This document shows, one piece after another, positions 46,351-55,278 of a stretch of 64,000 bases of DNA. The notes beneath the pieces are model-generated. The model was not told the DNA's origin, searched no databases, and saw nothing but the letters and a program-made list of their open reading frames with translations. A program made the translations under genes and the position numbers. The stretch spans positions 4,040,501 through 4,104,500 of the forward strand of contig JADJWT010000001.1 of assembly GCA_016716225.1 (NCBI GenBank). The letters run 5' to 3'. The DNA is from Ignavibacteriota bacterium. Lineage in GTDB: Bacteria; Bacteroidota; Ignavibacteria; Ignavibacteriales; Melioribacteraceae. Each line of letters starts with the position of its first letter. The stretch's first letter is position 1.

Positions 46351-46373
46351 ACGGATTATTATTTTAATAACCC
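46351..46373. terminator. Hairpin between GH2 and symporter genes
   Basis: CGGATTATTA and TAATAACCCG form a 10-base stem (one G-T pair) with a 3-base loop. It lies 27 bases past the GH2 stop on the minus strand, inside a 183-base gap, and lacks a clear T run. A copy of its left arm (CGGATTAT followed by TTATTATTA) begins at 46307. It could be a terminator or an operator. Confidence 0.45.
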
Positions 46374-46399
46374 GCAGTTTTGACTAACTTTGAAGCGAC

Positions 46400-48733
46400 T
46401 TATTTTAATAAGGATATTTTTATAGTTTTTTGAATTTCTTTTGAATTTTCTTGAATGGCATTCATTCTGATGAAATAAATTCCCGAAGATAAATTTCCGG
46501 CATTAATATTTAATTTATAATTTCCAATTTCAATCGTTGAATCAACTAAAACGCTAATTTCTTGACCAATTAAATTAAATAGTGAAATCTTAATTTTACT
46601 TTTTTCCGGAACCGAATATTCAACAACTGTATTTGGGTTAAACGGATTTGGATAATTTTGTTTTAATTCAAAAGTCTTTGGTAAATTAAAATTTATTTTA
46701 TTTTCTTTAATATTTGTTAAAACTCCCTCTTTATCAAAATATGGATAATATAAAGTTTTTATTTTTTGGGCAACCGGTTTTTCGGTTTTTCTATCCATAG
46801 TGTATAATCCCATACTTTGGTAACCTCTTGGAATTCCAGCAGTGTACCAATCAAAAACGCACCACCAAGTACATGCCATTAATGAACCGTTTGAATTAAC
46901 TGTTCCATCTTGATTTAACGCAGCATGAATCTTGAAAGCTTTAAAAGTTTCATCGGCAACTGTAACTTGATCTTGCAGAGTTGAATTATTTTCGGATGAC
47001 CAATAACCGAATTCCGTATCTAAAATTGGTTTCTCCGGAAAACTAGTTTTCGCTTGATTGATGAAATTGAAAGTTCCGCCAAAATAAGTTGAGCCGTGAA
47101 AAATTCCAAAATACATTGTCCAGCCCGCAATATCAACAATACTTTGCGTAACATCAGTCGGTCCCGGATTATCTGCAGCCGGCGATTGAGAAATTAATCT
47201 CCCATCATCATAATTTTGCTCAAAATCGTCAATTACCATTTGGTTAAAAATCATTCTATTTGTTTCTTCATGACATTCATTTGACATACTCCACATAATT
47301 ACGGATGGACGATTATACTCTTTATAAACCATTTCTCTAAACATTTGCAGATGCATTTTTCTATCATTGTTTTGAATTTGCCAAGGTTCATCAGTATCAA
47401 CTTGCCAAAGTGGAATTTCTTCCATTGCAGTAATTCCAAGTCGATCTAAAATTAAATATGTATATGGATGATTTGGATAATGTGCAGTTCTGAGAAAATT
47501 TACATTTAAGGATTTTATCATTTGTAGATCGCTGAAAATAATTTCTTTTGGTAAACTTCTTCCATAAACCGGATGATCTTCGTGTCGTGCAGTTCCGGTT
47601 AAGAACATAATTCTGTCGTTCAACAAAAATTTATTTACGGATGTTTTTACAGTTCTAATTCCAAATTGTGTATAATATTCATCAACCAAATTTTCTTCTT
47701 CAAAAACTGAAATTTTCATAATGTAAAGATTTGGATTTTTAGGAGACCAAATTTGGGGATTTTCAATTTTAAGATTTGTTTCAATTATTGAAATGGAATC
47801 TTCTTTTATTGAATTTAAAAATTCAGTTTGTCCGGTTAGATTTATTTCATCACCAATTAATTCATAACTGACTTCTGAAGCAATATTGAAAGAATCTACT
47901 TCTGCTTCAAAAACTTTTAATTCAATTTTAAAGTTTGATTCAACATTTTTTTCATTCTGAATAACAACTTTTGTTATTAGATTTCCACCCAAATCAGTTG
48001 GGATTATATCACTTCTTACGATTGAAAGTGGATTTGAAAACTCAATATATACATCTTGCAAAATTCCACCGTAATTAAACCAATCAACTTGTTTATGCGG
48101 AATAACATCAATTCTTGCACCCCAAGAAATAACATCAACTCTAACTGCAATTGTATTTGTTTCTCCATAATTTAAATATCCAGATACATCAAATGCGAAA
48201 GGTGTATATCCGCCTTCGTGATATCCTACATATTTTCCGTTTATCCAAACATCAGCAACATAATTAACAGCAATAAAAACGAGTTTTGCAAATTTACCGG
48301 AATCAGAATTATCTACTTCAAAAGATCTTCTGTACCAAACTCCGTCTTTGAAAAATTCCGGCGCATTAGGATATTCATTCATTTTATTTTCAACTGATGG
48401 AATTTGTTTTTCTTCCCATGTTGAGTCATTGTACTCAGCTAAATATCTTCCTGCAGATTCATTTATTAAATTTTGATACCCTGCAGAATCTCTTTTCGCC
48501 AATGTGATATTATCATCTGCTGAGGTTCTTTCTTTTTTCCAAGTTCCCGATAAATCCAACATCTTTCTATTTTGTTTTTCAAATGTTGTAAGCGGAATTC
48601 CATTTTGGTATGGAACGCTAAATCCATTTACATTTTTAATTTCTAAAGTTCTTTCCAAAGTGGCCGTTTGTGAAAGTAGAATAGAAGGTATTACGAATAT
48701 TATATTTATCAAAAAAGAAAAAATTTTTTTCAT
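46400..48733 (-). CDS. GH2 glycosidase with T9SS sorting domain
   Basis: A 777-residue exported protein with signal peptide. The sugar-binding domain (about 50-230) has DGVWYRRSFEV and NGKYVGYHEGGYTPFAFDVS, then an Ig-like domain and the TIM barrel with LTGTARHEDHPVYGR and LRTAHYPNHP. The acid/base is E486 (MWSMSNECHEE) and the nucleophile E574 (ILDTEFGYWSS), so the active site is complete. The last 80 residues are a T9SS domain (NYPNPFNPNTVVEY). GH2 covers beta-galactosidases, glucuronidases and mannosidases; the exact activity cannot be told, though the short form without the domain-5 beta-sandwich resembles glucuronidase-like members. It may remove side groups from the target polysaccharide. 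Confidence 0.92.
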   Translation of the reverse strand: MKKIFSFLINIIFVIPSILLSQTATLERTLEIKNVNGFSVPYQNGIPLTTFEKQNRKMLDLSGTWKKERTSADDNITLAKRDSAGYQNLINESAGRYLAEYNDSTWEEKQIPSVENKMNEYPNAPEFFKDGVWYRRSFEVDNSDSGKFAKLVFIAVNYVADVWINGKYVGYHEGGYTPFAFDVSGYLNYGETNTIAVRVDVISWGARIDVIPHKQVDWFNYGGILQDVYIEFSNPLSIVRSDIIPTDLGGNLITKVVIQNEKNVESNFKIELKVFEAEVDSFNIASEVSYELIGDEINLTGQTEFLNSIKEDSISIIETNLKIENPQIWSPKNPNLYIMKISVFEEENLVDEYYTQFGIRTVKTSVNKFLLNDRIMFLTGTARHEDHPVYGRSLPKEIIFSDLQMIKSLNVNFLRTAHYPNHPYTYLILDRLGITAMEEIPLWQVDTDEPWQIQNNDRKMHLQMFREMVYKEYNRPSVIMWSMSNECHEETNRMIFNQMVIDDFEQNYDDGRLISQSPAADNPGPTDVTQSIVDIAGWTMYFGIFHGSTYFGGTFNFINQAKTSFPEKPILDTEFGYWSSENNSTLQDQVTVADETFKAFKIHAALNQDGTVNSNGSLMACTWWCVFDWYTAGIPRGYQSMGLYTMDRKTEKPVAQKIKTLYYPYFDKEGVLTNIKENKINFNLPKTFELKQNYPNPFNPNTVVEYSVPEKSKIKISLFNLIGQEISVLVDSTIEIGNYKLNINAGNLSSGIYFIRMNAIQENSKEIQKTIKISLLK

Positions 48734-48808
48734 ATCATTTCCTTATAAAAACTTGTACAAATTTTTCTGTTTTTTATTTCGAAATTTTCTTGAATTTTTA
48801 TTTACAAT

Positions 48809-50092
48809 TTATTTCAACAATAACATTTTTTTTGATTCAAAATAATCATTAGCTTGAAGCACATAAAAATAGGGTCCGGCAGAGAGATTTGCCGCGTTCC
48901 AAACTGTTTTGTGAGTTCCAGTTTTAAGATTTTCATCAACTAACGTATTTATTAATTGACCCAAAATGTTGTAAACTTTTAGCAATACTTTTGAATCTTT
49001 TGATAATCGAAATTCAATTGTTGTGGTTGGATTAAACGGATTTGGGTAGTTTTGCGAAAGCTTAAACTTTACCGGAACAACTTTAAAATATTGATTTACC
49101 GAAGTAAGTACAGCTTGCTCATAAATTTGTTCAGCAACAACTCTATTAAATAAAATTCTATGTCCGGAATCATTTAAATGAATTCCATCTCCAGAATCAT
49201 AATTTGAATTTATTGTTCCATCTGCATTTGCCAAATCTGTCCAAAAATCTATTGCATAATTTTTAAATTTAGTATACGTAGAATCTCTAACTTCCATTTG
49301 TTGTAATCGTTGTGATTCTGTTAAATTTCTCGGTTGAGTTGTAGAAATCCAAACCGGAATATTTTTTTCCGAAGCTTTAACTACAATAGTATCATAATTT
49401 TTTAATTGTTCAGAAATCGGATAACCTTGTGTAACGTCATTTGATGGCAAATTTATAATTACGGCTTTAGGCTCATAAGATAATGCTTTTGTGATATTTG
49501 AAGATATTTTTGGTGAAGGTCTTCCGGTAGGAGGAATAAAATTATCCGGCATTAAATCGTAAGTTGTATAACCACCAACCGCTAGATTTATAACTTGTAT
49601 ATTTGTGTTTTTTTGAACTAAGTGTTTGCGATATCTATTTACCCAAGCACTATCAATATTGCTTGGACCAATTCCGGCGGCAGTTGAAGAACCTATTACA
49701 ACTAATTTTGCAACAATGGAATCTTGAGTAATTGTAAATACTTCTTCACTAATATCAAATAACTCCGGATTATCATATTTGGATATTTTAACTAAACATT
49801 CGTTAGATAATATTTCCGGAATTTTCCAATTGGAATATGAAAAATTTGCCGCAATTGCATACGGAGCAATAGTTTGCCAATTAATTCCATTATCATAAGA
49901 AAGTTCAATTTTGATTAATGTAACATTTTTACTTTCCCAACTTATTATCGGGTTTGCACCTACAGTCCAATACTCGCCGCCATTTGGGCTTATTAGTTTT
50001 AGAAATGTTGAATCTGTTTGGGAAAAAACTGAAATGTTAAGTATTATAAAAAGTAAAAATATTTTTTGCACATAATGAATTGATGCTTTCAT
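48809..50092 (-). CDS. SGNH/GDSL hydrolase with Ig-like and T9SS domains
   Basis: A 427-residue exported protein. An Ig-like domain (about 30-120; ISPNGGEYWTVGANPIISWESKNV) precedes an SGNH hydrolase (about 128-325). The blocks are complete: VVIGSSTAAGIG holds the nucleophile Ser, GGYTTYD block II, NLPSNDV block III Asn, and DGIHLNDSGHRI the Asp-x-x-His pair. Such enzymes are often acetyl-xylan or other carbohydrate esterases. The T9SS domain begins near residue 345 (NYPNPFNPTTTIEF) and ends LLLK. It lies 12 bases after GH5, so both are made together; it probably removes acyl groups to open the polysaccharide to the glycosidases. Confidence 0.92.
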   Translation of the reverse strand: MKASIHYVQKIFLLFIILNISVFSQTDSTFLKLISPNGGEYWTVGANPIISWESKNVTLIKIELSYDNGINWQTIAPYAIAANFSYSNWKIPEILSNECLVKISKYDNPELFDISEEVFTITQDSIVAKLVVIGSSTAAGIGPSNIDSAWVNRYRKHLVQKNTNIQVINLAVGGYTTYDLMPDNFIPPTGRPSPKISSNITKALSYEPKAVIINLPSNDVTQGYPISEQLKNYDTIVVKASEKNIPVWISTTQPRNLTESQRLQQMEVRDSTYTKFKNYAIDFWTDLANADGTINSNYDSGDGIHLNDSGHRILFNRVVAEQIYEQAVLTSVNQYFKVVPVKFKLSQNYPNPFNPTTTIEFRLSKDSKVLLKVYNILGQLINTLVDENLKTGTHKTVWNAANLSAGPYFYVLQANDYFESKKMLLLK

Positions 50093-50104
50093 ATATTTTG
50101 AATT

Positions 50105-52117
50105 TTAATTTAGCAGTATCATTTTTTTTGTTTGATTAATACTTCCATTTTTCAATTCGTAATAATAAACTCCGCTTGGAAATTCCGAAGCATTAAAATT
50201 GATTTCATAATTACCAGCTGGCTGAAATTGATCAACTAAAGTTTTAACTTCGCGACCAAGAATATCATAAATCCTTAATTCAGTGTTAGAATTTATGTTT
50301 GAAGCAATATTTGGAATTGAATACTTTATTGTTGTATTTGGATTAAATGGATTAGGATAATTTTGAAATAGTTGAAAATATTCCCGTAAATTTTCTTCAT
50401 CATTTAATCCAACCGTGCTTTGCGTAAATTCAAAATAATTAAAATTGTACCCATTAAAATAAAATTTAAGAAATATTTCATGCTGACCTTGAGATAAAAA
50501 ATAATCATCAATAATTGTTGTTTTCCAATTCTGCCATCCATTGGTTACTGGCACATCAATAAATTCAGTGAGATAAGCTCCATCAATTGCAAATAATATT
50601 TTTCCACCGGAAGAATTTGCAGATGACCGAATTGACAAAGTATAATTTCCGTCTTCAATTACACTAACCGTAAATTTCAACCATTCGCCGGTTTCAATCC
50701 ACCCAACATTAAAACCGTTTGTAATTTGATCAGTACAAATTTCAATATCTACGCCATCATTTCTATACTTTCCTCCGGTATTCCATTCTGCATTTCCCAA
50801 ACCTTTTGTATTATCATAATCAACATCGTTGTAACTAATTAATCTTGGTCCCAAATCGTAATCTGTTGCAAAAATTCTACCCGGAATTGTAAGTTCCTTA
50901 AAAGGTCTTGAAGTTTTATCATCGATATGTCTTATAAGTGCATCAACAACATCCGGTTGAAAAGTGCAATTTTCAAATTTCAGATTCTCAAACTGAGATA
51001 ACAAAACTGCATATGCATAAAGTTCACTTGGTTTATTTCCGGTTCCGTTCCAATAATCCAATAAAGTTTGATAGCCCGAAACCATTGGTGCAGAAAGAGG
51101 TCCAACTACATTGTCAATTTTTTTATGAGGCCACCAAGCCCATCCGATATTATTTTTTTTCATCAAATCTATACAATCTAAAAACCAAGAATTTGAATTT
51201 TCACCGGTTTCGCCAAGCCAAAGAGGAACATTATTTTGATCGCGGAGATTTACCAAATATTGAATTGTACCTTGATCATTTGAATTCCAATATCTGTGAA
51301 AACTGTAAGACATATTATCATCCCAAGGTGGAGTTAATCCATTGAAATCTGTTGCATACCAATTTCCTTCAATAAATAAAATATGATTTGTATCAACTGT
51401 TCTGATTGAATCAGTAATTTTTAGATATAAATCGCGCAATGGTTTATTTTCAGAACCTAATTCCCATTTGGGTTCGTTGATTAAATCATATCCGCCAATC
51501 CATTCTTTATCAAAATATCTTTTTGCAATTTCTTTCCAAAGTTCAATTGTTAAATTTTTATTATCTTCACTTTCCCACAAAGATGGTTTGGAATTATCAT
51601 AATCACTAATTGCTTCATCGCTTTGACCGCCCGGAGCTGCATGCAAATCTAGAATTAAATATATTTGATTTTTTTCGCACCAATTCAAAAGTGAATCGAT
51701 AGTTTGAAATCCTTCTTTAGAAAATGTAAGTGGATTTGTTTCAGAAATTAATTTATTCCAATGCATTGGCAATCTGATAGAATTAAATCCCCATTTTGCA
51801 ATATTCTCAACATCAATTTCTCGAACATAATTTTTATGATAAATTGAATAAAGTTCATTGGTTTTCTCTACTCCAACCAACTTTTGAATTTCATTTCTGA
51901 TTTGATGTTCAGCTCCAGCAATTGAATATGGAGTTTTAAGCATATATCCTTCTTGCACAAGCCAGCCGCCGAGTCCAATTCCCTTCAGAAGAATTTCTTC
52001 GTTATTTCCGTTTACAATTTTCTTTCCGTTGGCATGTAAATAACCTTGAGCGAAAATTGTGTTTGTCAAAAAAATAATTAACAATATAAAAAACAATATC
52101 TTATTTGATAGTTTCAT
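50105..52117 (-). CDS. GH5 glucanase with CBM6 and T9SS domains
   Basis: The ATG at 52117 gives a signal peptide (MKLSNKILFFILLIIFLTNTIFAQ); product 670 residues. The GH5 barrel (about 28-410) includes LLKGIGLGGWLVQEGYM, ILDLHAAPGGQ, acid/base E215 (YDLINEPKWELG), HRYW and nucleophile E303 (WLGETGEN). This set matches the exo-1,3-beta-glucanase/related branch (LHAAPGGQ), used on beta-1,3- and mixed-linkage glucans. A CBM6-type domain (about 430-575; YDLGPRLISYNDVDYDN, VGWIETGEWLKFTV) binds beta-glucan or xylan ends. The T9SS domain (NYPNPFNPNTTIKY to MILLN) places it at the surface. It is the first enzyme gene of the locus, following the sensor operon's terminator. Confidence 0.94.
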   Translation of the reverse strand: MKLSNKILFFILLIIFLTNTIFAQGYLHANGKKIVNGNNEEILLKGIGLGGWLVQEGYMLKTPYSIAGAEHQIRNEIQKLVGVEKTNELYSIYHKNYVREIDVENIAKWGFNSIRLPMHWNKLISETNPLTFSKEGFQTIDSLLNWCEKNQIYLILDLHAAPGGQSDEAISDYDNSKPSLWESEDNKNLTIELWKEIAKRYFDKEWIGGYDLINEPKWELGSENKPLRDLYLKITDSIRTVDTNHILFIEGNWYATDFNGLTPPWDDNMSYSFHRYWNSNDQGTIQYLVNLRDQNNVPLWLGETGENSNSWFLDCIDLMKKNNIGWAWWPHKKIDNVVGPLSAPMVSGYQTLLDYWNGTGNKPSELYAYAVLLSQFENLKFENCTFQPDVVDALIRHIDDKTSRPFKELTIPGRIFATDYDLGPRLISYNDVDYDNTKGLGNAEWNTGGKYRNDGVDIEICTDQITNGFNVGWIETGEWLKFTVSVIEDGNYTLSIRSSANSSGGKILFAIDGAYLTEFIDVPVTNGWQNWKTTIIDDYFLSQGQHEIFLKFYFNGYNFNYFEFTQSTVGLNDEENLREYFQLFQNYPNPFNPNTTIKYSIPNIASNINSNTELRIYDILGREVKTLVDQFQPAGNYEINFNASEFPSGVYYYELKNGSINQTKKMILLN

Positions 52118-52281
52118 AAATTTTATAAAATTAATAAAAAAAAATACAATCAAATTTTGAGCCGAACAAAAACTTGAGATTTTATTCAAAAAATAGTATT
52201 TAAATTTTAGGTGTAATGCGGAAAATTATTTTTGTAATAATCTTTGTTATTATTTTAATAAGTCAAGATAACCAAAATTAT

Positions 52282-52313
52282 AAACCTCCAAGGTTTAAAA
52301 ACTTCGGAGGTTT
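52282..52313 (-). terminator. Terminator after the sensor operon
   Basis: AAACCTCC (52282-52289) pairs with GGAGGTTT (52306-52313); the loop can partly pair as well. On the minus strand it is followed by ATAATTTT, 26 bases beyond the stop of the sigma-54 regulator gene. Elements of this CCTCCAAGG type are common as intergenic repeats in related bacteria. Confidence 0.7.
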
Positions 52314-52338
52314 ACCTTTAGTTCGGTCAGTAAAAAAT

Positions 52339-53790
52339 TTATTTTAAGCCCAATTCTTTACTCATTCTGTAATAATTTGGCGGAGCTAATCCTAATCTTT
52401 TAGCTGCTTCTGCATCAGAAATACTTTTTTCTCTTACGAAAGAAAAATATTGATGTCTGAATTCCATTTCCAAATCTTTGAGTGGTAAAATATCTTGAAT
52501 TGAACTGAAATTAAAAATTTTCCCATCTTTACTTTCAGAATATAATTCGGCGCTTAAAACACTTTTTATTAATTTTTCGTCAATTTTATTTGAATCTAAA
52601 AATAGTAATCTTTGTACAACATTTTTTAATTCCCTAACATTTCCAAACCAGCTGTAATTTAGTAAATATTCATTTCCGGATTTTTCAATAAACGGATTTT
52701 GCAATCCCATTTCTCTACTGAATCGAATTAAAAAGTGATCAATCAATTCTGTGATATCTGATTGGCGTTTTCGTAGCGGTTGAATTTTAATTGGAACAAC
52801 ATTTAAACGGTAATATAAATCTTCTCTAAACTTATTTTCTCGGACAAGTTCTTCCAAATTTTTATTTGTAGCGGCAATAATTCTAACATCAACTTTAATT
52901 CTATCAGTTCTTCCGATTTTTTCAATTTCACCTTCTTGAATTACGCGAAGCAATTTTACTTGTGCAGATTGAGGCAGTTCCGAAACTTCATCCAAAAATA
53001 TTGTACCGTTATTAGCAATTTCAAAGAGTCCAAGTTTTTTATTCACCGCGCCAGTAAATGCACCTTTTTCATAACCGAATAATTCACTTTCGATTAAATC
53101 ATGTGGCAATCCGCCGCAATTAATCGGAACAAATTTTTCATACTTTCTGTTACTTCTGTAATGAATATTATTTGCAACCAACTCTTTTCCCGTTCCGGAT
53201 TCTCCATAAATCAGAACGTTTACATCTGTTTTTGCATATTTATCAATTTGGTCCAATAACATTTTCGTTGCTTCGTGATTTCCAATAATTTTTTTCTGAA
53301 GCAAAATTTCTTCAACATTTTGCCTTAACTTAGATTTTGAAATTGAATTTTTTAACTCGAGTTTTCTTTTTTCAAATGCATTGAAAATACTTATTAAAAA
53401 ATCAGTTGGCTGATAAATAAATTTTTCAATATCACCGGGATATTTTGTACAATACCAAAAAGCTCCCGCATTTAACAATCGATTTGCAAATTCAAAATCT
53501 GTCATATCAATTGTTAATTTTGTAATTACAATTATTTGAATAGAATAATCTATTTTTTTAATTTCCAGAATTAGCTCCTCGCCGCGAAGTCCACCAGCAA
53601 TTTGGTAATCCATTATTATCACGTCAAAAGAATTTGATTTATCTTTAATCAAACTTAAAGCATCCAATCCGTTTGAAACTATATCAGCTATTTCCAAATT
53701 TTGCTGCATTAGATCAATAGTATTCTTAACTCTACGAACATCAAAATCTTCATCTTCTATTAAAAGAATTTTTACTTTTTCATTTAACAT
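52339..53790 (-). CDS. Sigma-54-dependent response regulator (NtrC family)
   Basis: I start it at the ATG at 53790, since AGGAG is 8 bases upstream; a TTG two codons earlier is less likely. Product 483 residues. The receiver domain has E12-D13 and phosphoacceptor D61 (FDVIIMDYQ). The AAA+ domain (about 165-390) has Walker A GESGTGKE, the sigma-54 contact loop GAFTGA, Walker B TIFLDEVSEL and the arginine-finger region FREDLYYRLNVVPI. The C-terminal Fis-type helix-turn-helix ends SDAEAAKRLGLAPPNYYRMSKELGLK. It should activate sigma-54 promoters in response to the kinase encoded just upstream. Glycan loci controlled by an NtrC-type protein are unusual next to the common HTCS, SARP or ECF control. 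No convincing -24/-12 promoter was found by eye. Confidence 0.95.
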   Translation of the reverse strand: MLNEKVKILLIEDEDFDVRRVKNTIDLMQQNLEIADIVSNGLDALSLIKDKSNSFDVIIMDYQIAGGLRGEELILEIKKIDYSIQIIVITKLTIDMTDFEFANRLLNAGAFWYCTKYPGDIEKFIYQPTDFLISIFNAFEKRKLELKNSISKSKLRQNVEEILLQKKIIGNHEATKMLLDQIDKYAKTDVNVLIYGESGTGKELVANNIHYRSNRKYEKFVPINCGGLPHDLIESELFGYEKGAFTGAVNKKLGLFEIANNGTIFLDEVSELPQSAQVKLLRVIQEGEIEKIGRTDRIKVDVRIIAATNKNLEELVRENKFREDLYYRLNVVPIKIQPLRKRQSDITELIDHFLIRFSREMGLQNPFIEKSGNEYLLNYSWFGNVRELKNVVQRLLFLDSNKIDEKLIKSVLSAELYSESKDGKIFNFSSIQDILPLKDLEMEFRHQYFSFVREKSISDAEAAKRLGLAPPNYYRMSKELGLK

Positions 53791-53799
53791 TAACAACTC

Positions 53800-55278
53800 C
53801 TAATTTTTAATAACCAAAGAAAACTTAGCTCCGCTTTCATTTAAATTTTCTGCATCAATTATCCACAAACATCTTTTTGTTGCCATTTGATGAGCAATAT
53901 AACAACCGTAACCACGATTTGTTTTTTCGTCATTTGTAGATACACTTTCCGTAAATATTTTTTTAATTCCTTCTTCATTAAATTCCAATAAATCTTTCTT
54001 AATCCCAATTCCATTATCTTTAATTTCTATTAAAGAAATTTTAGATTTCTCATCATATTTTGTTGAAATTGTTATAACAACATTTTTCATTTTCGAATGG
54101 TCAATAGAATTTTGAATAAGCGGTTCAAGAATTTCCCAAACAACAAATTCATTTATTTTTACATTCGGAAGTTTTTCATCCAAATCTAATTTGAAGCTGA
54201 AAACATTTGTACTTTTTGATATTCTAAGAAATAAATTATCAACAATAAATTTTATTACTTCATTTATATTTGTAGAAAATATTGGATTTCGAATTGTGTG
54301 AATAGGCGGATCGTACCATTTCATATCATAAATTACGCGCGATATAAAATTTGCATATTTGTTTAATTTATCTTTAGATGAAGATATATTTTCAGTTGTT
54401 AGATGTCGCAAATCTTCTTTAATAAATCCCATAACTTTTTCTGCTTTGTGATGCGTATGATAAATACGTTTTGTAAACATCGCTTCTTTGTTATGATCAA
54501 TTTGATCTTTTAAATGTTCTTCTCTTTCTTCGTAAAATAAAGTTTTTGCTTCGTCTCTTTCTCTAACTGTGTAAGATGAAATATAATACATAGCAAGTAA
54601 TCCAAGAACAATTAACGAAGTATAAATTATTGCAACCTCATCATAACTTGAAAGAATTTCTTCCGTAATAAATTTAAAGTTTGGTTTATTCTTCATATAA
54701 AAAACGCCAATAAATTCGCCATGAGGAACAAACGGTACAAGAATATGAAAAGTTTGATCTTCATCAAGCAAACTAAAAATCTCTTCTTCCTTCATTAATT
54801 CTTGTTTATGTTCCAGAAACAAATCCGCAGCGATTTTAAAATCATTATTTACCGGTGAGAGTTCTGCAGTTTTATGATTTAGAAAATCCAAAAAAACTTT
54901 TCCATCATTTATTATATATGGAATATTATCTTTTAAAATTATTAAACAAGTTTGTCTAACATTTGGTTCAAGTAATTGCTGACTAAAAATAATATTAAAT
55001 GATTGAATAATTTTTTTCTTGCTCTCTTCACTTTTATCAATACTATTATTAATATTTTCAACTAATAATTCAAGCGAGGTTGTATTTAAGTTTGCCATTC
55101 GTTCTGCAGAATCTCTTTGATACCAGTGTTGAGTTTTTTCTAAAAAATTTTCAAGCGATGTTTTTTGAATTACGGATAAAATTATTTGAAAGGCAACCAA
55201 AATTATAAGCAAAACTGTAAGATGCTTAAACTCAAATCTATATCTTCCAAAATTTTCTGATAAAGTATTTTTTTTCAT
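53800..55278 (-). CDS. Sensor histidine kinase, partner of the solute-binding protein
   Basis: A 492-residue membrane kinase whose ATG overlaps the stop of the upstream gene (ATGA). Two spans (about 20-40, LLIILVAFQIILSVI, and about 212-235, IYTSLIVLGLLAMYYIS) bracket a periplasmic sensor of about 170 residues. The cytoplasmic part has a helical stretch with TKRIYHTHHKAEKVMGFIKEDLRHL in which no canonical H-box with HE/HD is seen, then a HATPase domain with EPLIQNSIDHS (N box), DNGIGIK (G1) and NRGYGCYIA (G2). The ATP site thus looks intact while the phosphoacceptor His is uncertain, perhaps in the THHKAE segment. Sugar sensing through contact with the anchored binding protein is inference. 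Confidence 0.9.
   Translation of the reverse strand: MKKNTLSENFGRYRFEFKHLTVLLIILVAFQIILSVIQKTSLENFLEKTQHWYQRDSAERMANLNTTSLELLVENINNSIDKSEESKKKIIQSFNIIFSQQLLEPNVRQTCLIILKDNIPYIINDGKVFLDFLNHKTAELSPVNNDFKIAADLFLEHKQELMKEEEIFSLLDEDQTFHILVPFVPHGEFIGVFYMKNKPNFKFITEEILSSYDEVAIIYTSLIVLGLLAMYYISSYTVRERDEAKTLFYEEREEHLKDQIDHNKEAMFTKRIYHTHHKAEKVMGFIKEDLRHLTTENISSSKDKLNKYANFISRVIYDMKWYDPPIHTIRNPIFSTNINEVIKFIVDNLFLRISKSTNVFSFKLDLDEKLPNVKINEFVVWEILEPLIQNSIDHSKMKNVVITISTKYDEKSKISLIEIKDNGIGIKKDLLEFNEEGIKKIFTESVSTNDEKTNRGYGCYIAHQMATKRCLWIIDAENLNESGAKFSLVIKN

Noticed and set aside
48504..48845. 113-codon plus-strand frame across the GH2 start
   Set aside because: It overlaps the signal peptide and start of GH2 on the other strand and resembles no known protein.
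50938..51345. 135-codon plus-strand open frame inside the GH5 gene
   Set aside because: Lies opposite to a frame with complete GH5 catalytic motifs; the translation is low-complexity and has no ribosome-binding site.
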